From Chloroflexota bacterium (GTDB lineage: Bacteria > Chloroflexota > Anaerolineae > Anaerolineales > Anaerolineaceae), in assembly GCA_019136175.1 (NCBI GenBank), contig JAGVUS010000189.1:1-9652 (forward strand): 9,652 bases of DNA, written 5' to 3'. Shown here piece by piece: positions 6,572-9,652 of this stretch. The translations under genes were made by a program, and so were the position numbers. Numbering within the stretch: the first letter of the stretch is position 1; the number at the start of each line of letters is the position of its first letter. Below the pieces are notes generated by a model, which made no database searches, had not been told where the DNA came from, and saw only the letters and a program-made list of their open reading frames with translations.

Positions 6572-7819
6572 TCAATCCTGCGGGCGGTGATGAGCAGGCA
6601 TGCGCAACAGGAGAATGGTACTCACCAGGATGCAGACTGCACCAAACAAAAACATCGCCGTCCAGCCATAAAATGCACCGGGTTCCAGTAAATTCAGGGC
6701 ATCAATCGCGGGACCCTCCAGCCTGCCCATGGCAGCTGCCCCGGCGGTTGCCAGGTTGGTCAACCCCAGGAATTTTCCCGCCTCATTGGAAGGGGCGTAC
6801 TCATTCGCCAGCGCCCAGTTTGCCGCCATGAAGGTTTCCAGCCCCAACCCCAAAATCAACCCATAGATGGTCAATTGCTGGGATGATTGGGCAGTCATCA
6901 TCAACAGCGTCCCTGCCACGCCAAATACACCGGCAATCATCTGCATCCGGCGCCTGCCAATCCGGTCTGAAAGCCAGCCTGAAAGCAGGGTGAACAGCAG
7001 CAGCGAAATGGCGATGGATGCCAGCAAGTCCCCTGTCACCTGGATGGGATTTTCCACATCCAGCCGATCCCGCACAAAATATTGGGCAAAGGTTTGCAGC
7101 CCATACACACCCAGCAGGTAAAAGAACCGCGAACCCATCAGCCACCAGTAGGGCTTGTTGGCGCGGAAATCCACCCGGAACACCTCTTTCCAGGCAATGG
7201 AGCCAGCTATTGGGGAAACCGGCTGGGAAGCTGCACCCCGGGCGGCAGTGATCACCGTGATCAGCGTGGTGATGAGCAGTGTGCCAATGACCACGGTAAT
7301 TGCCAGGCTTGGGTCTGCCCCGTTGGGGTCAATTAACCGGGAGACAATCAACGATGCAGCGATAATTCCCAGAATATCCAGTGCACTTTTTATCCCCGAA
7401 GCCACGCCAAGCTGCCCTTCAGGTACCTCATCTGGAATCAACCCCTGCTGGGAGCCATGGGAAATATTGGAGGTAAATTGCAAACCGACATACCCGATTG
7501 CCAGCACCCAGAGGGAATTCCCCCAACCCAGGAGCACCAGGAAGAACAGGTCCAGGAAGGTGCCCAGCAGGATGAGCGGCACGCGCCGACCCCAGCGGGA
7601 AACCACCCGGTCGCTGATTGCCCCAGCGACCGGCTGCACAACCATCGCTACAATCAAGCCGACAAAGGTCAGCAAGCCAAGATAGCTGTTCTTTAACTCT
7701 GCCGGAACATAGTTCAGCAGCACCGCAGGCAGGAGCAGCACGTGCAGGCTGTCCCACATGACAGACAGACCCATCCAACCTGCATTGAGGGCAAAGAGAA
7801 ACGCTGGGGAACGGCGCAT
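6572..7819 (-). CDS. MFS transporter
   Basis: 415-residue major facilitator superfamily transporter with about 12 membrane helices. Motif A-like loops lie in both halves: GAISDRVVSRWGRR (66-79) after helix 2, and GWLSDRIGRRR (281-291) in the second half. IPDEVPEGQLGVASG (128-142) resembles the D-x-VP-x2-Q-x-G-x-ASG signature of sugar/cation symporter-like MFS proteins, so a sugar or small metabolite is possible, but specificity cannot be read. The start at 7819 (MRRSPAF) has AAGGA 8 nt upstream. An upstream ATG at 7903 would add 28 mostly polar residues, has no ribosome site, and lies upstream of the predicted -10. It shares orientation with the six-gene unit downstream, but a promoter candidate separates them. 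Confidence 0.9.
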   Translation of the reverse strand: MRRSPAFLFALNAGWMGLSVMWDSLHVLLLPAVLLNYVPAELKNSYLGLLTFVGLIVAMVVQPVAGAISDRVVSRWGRRVPLILLGTFLDLFFLVLLGWGNSLWVLAIGYVGLQFTSNISHGSQQGLIPDEVPEGQLGVASGIKSALDILGIIAASLIVSRLIDPNGADPSLAITVVIGTLLITTLITVITAARGAASQPVSPIAGSIAWKEVFRVDFRANKPYWWLMGSRFFYLLGVYGLQTFAQYFVRDRLDVENPIQVTGDLLASIAISLLLFTLLSGWLSDRIGRRRMQMIAGVFGVAGTLLMMTAQSSQQLTIYGLILGLGLETFMAANWALANEYAPSNEAGKFLGLTNLATAGAAAMGRLEGPAIDALNLLEPGAFYGWTAMFLFGAVCILVSTILLLRMPAHHRPQD

Positions 7820-7849
7820 GGCAGGATTCCTTTCAGACAGGATGAGAAT

Positions 7850-7855
7850 ATTATA
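7850..7855 (-). promoter_or_regulatory. -10 element upstream of the MFS gene
   Basis: A perfect TATAAT on the minus strand, with a predicted start near 7843, about 24 nt before the ATG at 7819. The -35 position (CATTTG at 17-nt spacing) is poor, so strength or activator dependence is unclear. It sits in the 99-nt gap after plsY. Confidence 0.45.
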
Positions 7856-7918
7856 GCATCCAGGATGATCCGCAAATGCCGAAAAATGAATTATATTGAG
7901 CATGGAGTAAAGCAGGCA

Positions 7919-8548
7919 TTAATGAGCGGAATGCCCAACATGCCCGTGCAAATTGGAGGGTCCTTCTTGTGAATTACGAATCCGGTGGCGGCGCGGCTCA
8001 TCCAAAAATTTCTTCACCGGGATGAACACCAAGAGCAGAACCACAAAACCAATCATCCAGCGTGGCTCCTGTGAAAGCCAGGTCCAAAACGCCAGCAATC
8101 CCATGCCAATGCCTGCTCCCAGATCTGCATGGCGGGTAAGCAAATATACTGCTCCATACACAGACAGGGCGACAAGAGTGGGCAGGGGCATCAGGACAAA
8201 AAAGACCCCGGCAGTGGAGGCAAATCCCTGCCCACCTCGAAATTTGGCAAAGACCGGGAAGTCATGCCCCAGCACAGCAGCTGCACCGGCTGCCGCCTGC
8301 CAGTCACAATCCTCCGAAACCGCCTGCATCAACAGGACGGCAAGAGCAGCTTTGCAGAAATCCGCCAAGGCGACTACCATTCCCGCTCTTTTCCCCAACA
8401 ACTGCGAGGTATTACGCGCACCCATGTTTCCATCTCCCACGGTGCGAATATCGATACCTGCCACGGCATGAACTAAAAGCAATGCCGTGGGGATGGAGCC
8501 CAGCAGGTAGGAAATCAACAAGACCAGCCAGTTCAGCATCTCAATCAT
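7919..8548 (-). CDS. plsY: Glycerol-3-phosphate acyltransferase, PlsY family (divergent)
   Basis: 209-residue membrane enzyme that acylates glycerol-3-phosphate from acyl-phosphate, the first step of phospholipid synthesis in most bacteria. The three PlsY motifs are recognisable: SYLLGSIPTALLL (13-25), GDGNMGARN (38-46) and GHDFPVFAKFRGGQG (94-108). Several hydrophobic helices fit the seven-helix fold. Departures from the usual consensus are GDGN for GSGN and FRGGQG for FKGGKG, so it may be a paralogue with altered activity rather than the housekeeping enzyme. The start at 8548 (MIEMLNW) has a GGGGG tract 5 nt upstream, a weak ribosome site; a GTG at 8569 adds seven residues and lacks one. 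The C-terminal tail is hydrophilic and His-rich (190-209). No clear promoter is visible between it and the ferredoxin gene, so read-through past the hairpin at 8632-8653 is possible. Confidence 0.88.
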   Translation of the reverse strand: MIEMLNWLVLLISYLLGSIPTALLLVHAVAGIDIRTVGDGNMGARNTSQLLGKRAGMVVALADFCKAALAVLLMQAVSEDCDWQAAAGAAAVLGHDFPVFAKFRGGQGFASTAGVFFVLMPLPTLVALSVYGAVYLLTRHADLGAGIGMGLLAFWTWLSQEPRWMIGFVVLLLVFIPVKKFLDEPRRHRIRNSQEGPSNLHGHVGHSAH

Positions 8549-8631
8549 TAAAACCCCCGGGTGACCCACTCGTTACTAAGAACAGATAAAGACCAACCCG
8601 TTCTTTTTAAACCACCAGATATTAATGCGAA

Positions 8632-8653
8632 AGGGACGGTATCACCCGTCCCT
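8632..8653 (-). terminator. Hairpin after the ferredoxin gene, possible terminator or attenuator
   Basis: Perfect 8-bp stem AGGGACGG / CCGTCCCT with a six-base loop, beginning 22 nt after the ferredoxin stop. On the minus strand only three T's follow, so intrinsic termination may be weak, which would allow read-through into plsY. Confidence 0.5.
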
Positions 8654-8675
8654 GTTCGATTTGGAGGAGAAAAAA

Positions 8676-8846
8676 TTACAGTTTTTGGGGTGCGCCCACC
8701 GGGCAGACATCCGCGCAAGAGCCACATTCGGTGCAGAGTGCGGCATCAATCACAACCAAGCCATCCTTTTCAGAAATGGCATTGGAGCTGCACTCGGGGA
8801 TGCATGCAAGGCACTGGATGCATTCATCAGTAATTGTGTAAGCCAT
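8676..8846 (-). CDS. 2[4Fe-4S] ferredoxin
   Basis: 56-residue clostridial-type ferredoxin, a small cytoplasmic electron carrier of anaerobic metabolism. Two cluster motifs are complete: C9-x2-C12-x2-C15-x3-C19 (CIQCLACIPEC) and C38-x2-C41-x2-C44-x3-C48-P (CTECGSCADVCP). The first motif is followed by Ser rather than the usual Pro. The length is normal for the family. The start ATG at 8846 has AAGGAG 8 nt upstream, one of the best ribosome sites in the window, consistent with high expression. It has its own promoter (8894-8923) overlain by an inverted repeat, and a hairpin follows the stop, so it is probably transcribed on its own. Redox partners are not in view. Identification is firm. Confidence 0.95.
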   Translation of the reverse strand: MAYTITDECIQCLACIPECSSNAISEKDGLVVIDAALCTECGSCADVCPVGAPQKL

Positions 8847-8879
8847 GATAAGATCTCCTTTTCAAACTAATCCGGTTCC

Positions 8880-8917
8880 GTTGAACCAGGTGAAGGATAG
8901 CACGTCACCTGTTCAAC
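8880..8917. repeat. Inverted repeat over the ferredoxin promoter, candidate operator
   Basis: Left arm gttgaaccaggtga (8880-8893) and right arm tcacctgttcaac (8905-8917) are reverse complements over 13 bases, with one extra c at 8887; the 11-nt centre holds the -10. Because the right arm lies upstream of the transcription start, it should act as DNA, as a repressor or activator site, rather than as an RNA hairpin. The regulator is not identified. Confidence 0.6.
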
Positions 8918-8923
8918 TGTCAA
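8894..8923 (-). promoter_or_regulatory. Sigma-70 promoter of the ferredoxin gene
   Basis: Minus strand: perfect -35 TTGACA (8923-8918), 18-nt spacer, -10 TATCCT (8899-8894, 4 of 6). The predicted start is near 8887, leaving a leader of about 40 nt. The -10 sits in the centre of a long inverted repeat. Confidence 0.65.
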
Positions 8924-9012
8924 CGCAAGTTTGTCATGATTCCAGTCGCCAAGTGTCAGAATTTGGAGTAAATCCGGGTGATTTTTACCGTGGTTTTCCG
9001 GCAATTGAGGGG

Positions 9013-9041
9013 TTCTAAAATGCCTGAAAAACCTCTATAAT
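9013..9041 (+). promoter_or_regulatory. Promoter of the RelA/SpoT-type gene
   Basis: Perfect -10 TATAAT (9036-9041), 17-nt spacer, weak -35 TTCTAA (9013-9018, 3 of 6). The transcript would start near 9048, about 28 nt before the ATG. It is divergent from the ferredoxin promoter, about 90 nt away. Confidence 0.5.
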
Positions 9042-9044
9042 AGG

Positions 9045-9064
9045 AGGAACCGCTATTGGTTCCT
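9045..9064 (+). repeat. 7-bp inverted repeat at the RelA/SpoT-type leader
   Basis: AGGAACC (9045-9051) and GGTTCCT (9058-9064) around GCTATT, immediately 3' of the -10. It could be an operator or a small leader hairpin just before the GGAAGG ribosome site. No T tract follows, so it is not a terminator. Confidence 0.4.
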
Positions 9065-9075
9065 GGAAGGAGCGC

Positions 9076-9652
9076 ATGGTTACCACTCATTTCGTCCGCG
9101 ATATCCGCCCGGTGATGATGGAGTTTGAATCCCTGCCTTTCACACCGCGCACCGAAGCCATCGCAGAAGCCTATCGCTGGGGTCAGGAGTTGCACGCCGG
9201 ACAAAAGCGCTTCAGCGGCGAGCCGTACTTTGAAACGCATTGCGTCTGGGTTGCCGGGTTGATTGACCGGTTGATCGGTAATGAAGCATGGACGATTGCT
9301 GCGCTGCTGCATGATGCCGTGGAGGACCGCGGCAGCACCTTGGACCAGATCCGGCAGCGCTTCCCAGGTCAACTGGGCGATGAGGTGGCATATATCGTGG
9401 ATGGGGTGACCAAGCTCAGCGCGCCGCGCGATGGCAGGACCCGAGAACTGGAAACCCTGCGCAAGATCGCCATGTTCCGCGACCCGGCGGTTTTTCTCGT
9501 CAAGCTGGCAGATAAAACCCATAATGTCCTCACCCTGGGGCACATGCCCCAGCCAAAGCGCCGCGCCAAGGCAATGGAAGCAATCCGCGCATATGGCAAG
9601 CTGGCGGGAATTCTGAATGTGTACCGGTGGCGCCGCTGGCTGGAGGATATGG
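9076..9652 (+). CDS. RelA/SpoT-type (p)ppGpp hydrolase HD domain (3' part cut by window edge)
   Basis: First 192 residues of a RelA/SpoT-family protein. The visible part is the HD domain that hydrolyses (p)ppGpp using Mn2+ in the stringent response. Metal and catalytic residues are in place: H55 (YFETH), H79-D80 (LLHD), E83-D84 (AVED), D146 and N150 (KLADKTHN), close to the numbering in Rel of Streptococcus. TKLS (112-115) is also conserved. It differs from classical RelA/SpoT at neighbouring sites: ETH for VSH, EDR for EDT, KTHNVLTL for RLHNMRTL. It may thus be a divergent long RelA/SpoT protein or a stand-alone hydrolase; the synthetase region, if any, lies beyond the edge. The start at 9076 has GGAAGG a few bases upstream. 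It is the only plus-strand gene in the window. Confidence 0.85.
   Translation, partial: MVTTHFVRDIRPVMMEFESLPFTPRTEAIAEAYRWGQELHAGQKRFSGEPYFETHCVWVAGLIDRLIGNEAWTIAALLHDAVEDRGSTLDQIRQRFPGQLGDEVAYIVDGVTKLSAPRDGRTRELETLRKIAMFRDPAVFLVKLADKTHNVLTLGHMPQPKRRAKAMEAIRAYGKLAGILNVYRWRRWLEDM

Noticed and set aside
6549..6573. Inverted repeat GAGCGT/ACGCTC after the MFS stop as a terminator
   Set aside because: Only 6 bp, with a 13-nt loop that contains no closing pairs and no T tract after it; it cannot be called an intrinsic terminator with confidence.
7820..7903. N-terminal extension of the MFS gene to ATG 7903
   Set aside because: No ribosome site, a non-membrane-like extension, and the region contains the predicted -10 at 7850-7855.
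7875..7920. Repeat aatgcc/ggcatt between plsY and the MFS gene
   Set aside because: Six-base arms more than 30 nt apart, expected by chance.
1..9652. Mobile element, CRISPR array, tRNA or phage remnants
   Set aside because: No transposase-like product, no regularly spaced repeats, no terminal inverted repeats and no cloverleaf sequence were seen; the genes are chromosomal housekeeping or envelope types with uniform codon style.

Overview
The window looks like a piece of a Chloroflexota chromosome, most likely class Anaerolineae. That placement is an inference from gene content: a cyclophilin fused to a DsbA-like domain on a lipoprotein, a SpoIIIAA/Ycf45-type ATPase with an R3H tail, PrsW next to DedA, and moderate-to-high GC. 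No taxonomic marker gene is present. No tRNA, rRNA, CRISPR array, insertion sequence or phage gene was seen, and no gene-free stretch exceeds 300 bases.

Layout. From about 6438 down to the left edge (minus strand) lies a tightly packed unit of six genes: a double-GNAT-like protein, an R3H-domain ATPase, thymidylate kinase (tmk), a DsbA-cyclophilin lipoprotein, a PrsW-family membrane protease and a DedA-family membrane protein (cut by the edge). Junctions are a 4-nt overlap, a 5-nt gap, a 17-nt gap, a 1-nt overlap and a 3-nt gap, and a plausible promoter sits at 6517-6545. Next, also on the minus strand, come an MFS transporter (6572-7819), a PlsY-like glycerol-3-phosphate acyltransferase (7919-8548) and a 56-residue 2[4Fe-4S] ferredoxin (8676-8846). 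The ferredoxin promoter is overlain by a long inverted repeat. A divergent plus-strand gene at 9076 encodes a RelA/SpoT-type HD hydrolase domain and runs off the right edge.

Main discovery. The DsbA-cyclophilin gene contains one in-frame TGA (2886-2884), exactly at the first cysteine codon of the CPYC redox motif. The reading frame is intact for 92 codons before it and 337 after it. A 6-bp perfect stem (9 bp with wobbles) with a six-base CGUGAU loop starts 15-18 nt after the TGA, and its loop begins at nt 24, which matches the general form of a bacterial SECIS element. Three other genes here end in TGA, so TGA is not generally reassigned. The best reading is a selenocysteine-containing (UPYC) lipoprotein joining a thiol-disulfide oxidoreductase to a prolyl isomerase. 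Conventional gene calling would split it into a short lipoprotein and a truncated isomerase.

Together, the last three genes of the six-gene unit (selenoprotein foldase, PrsW protease, DedA) suggest envelope protein folding and membrane homeostasis, co-expressed with nucleotide and nucleic-acid functions.
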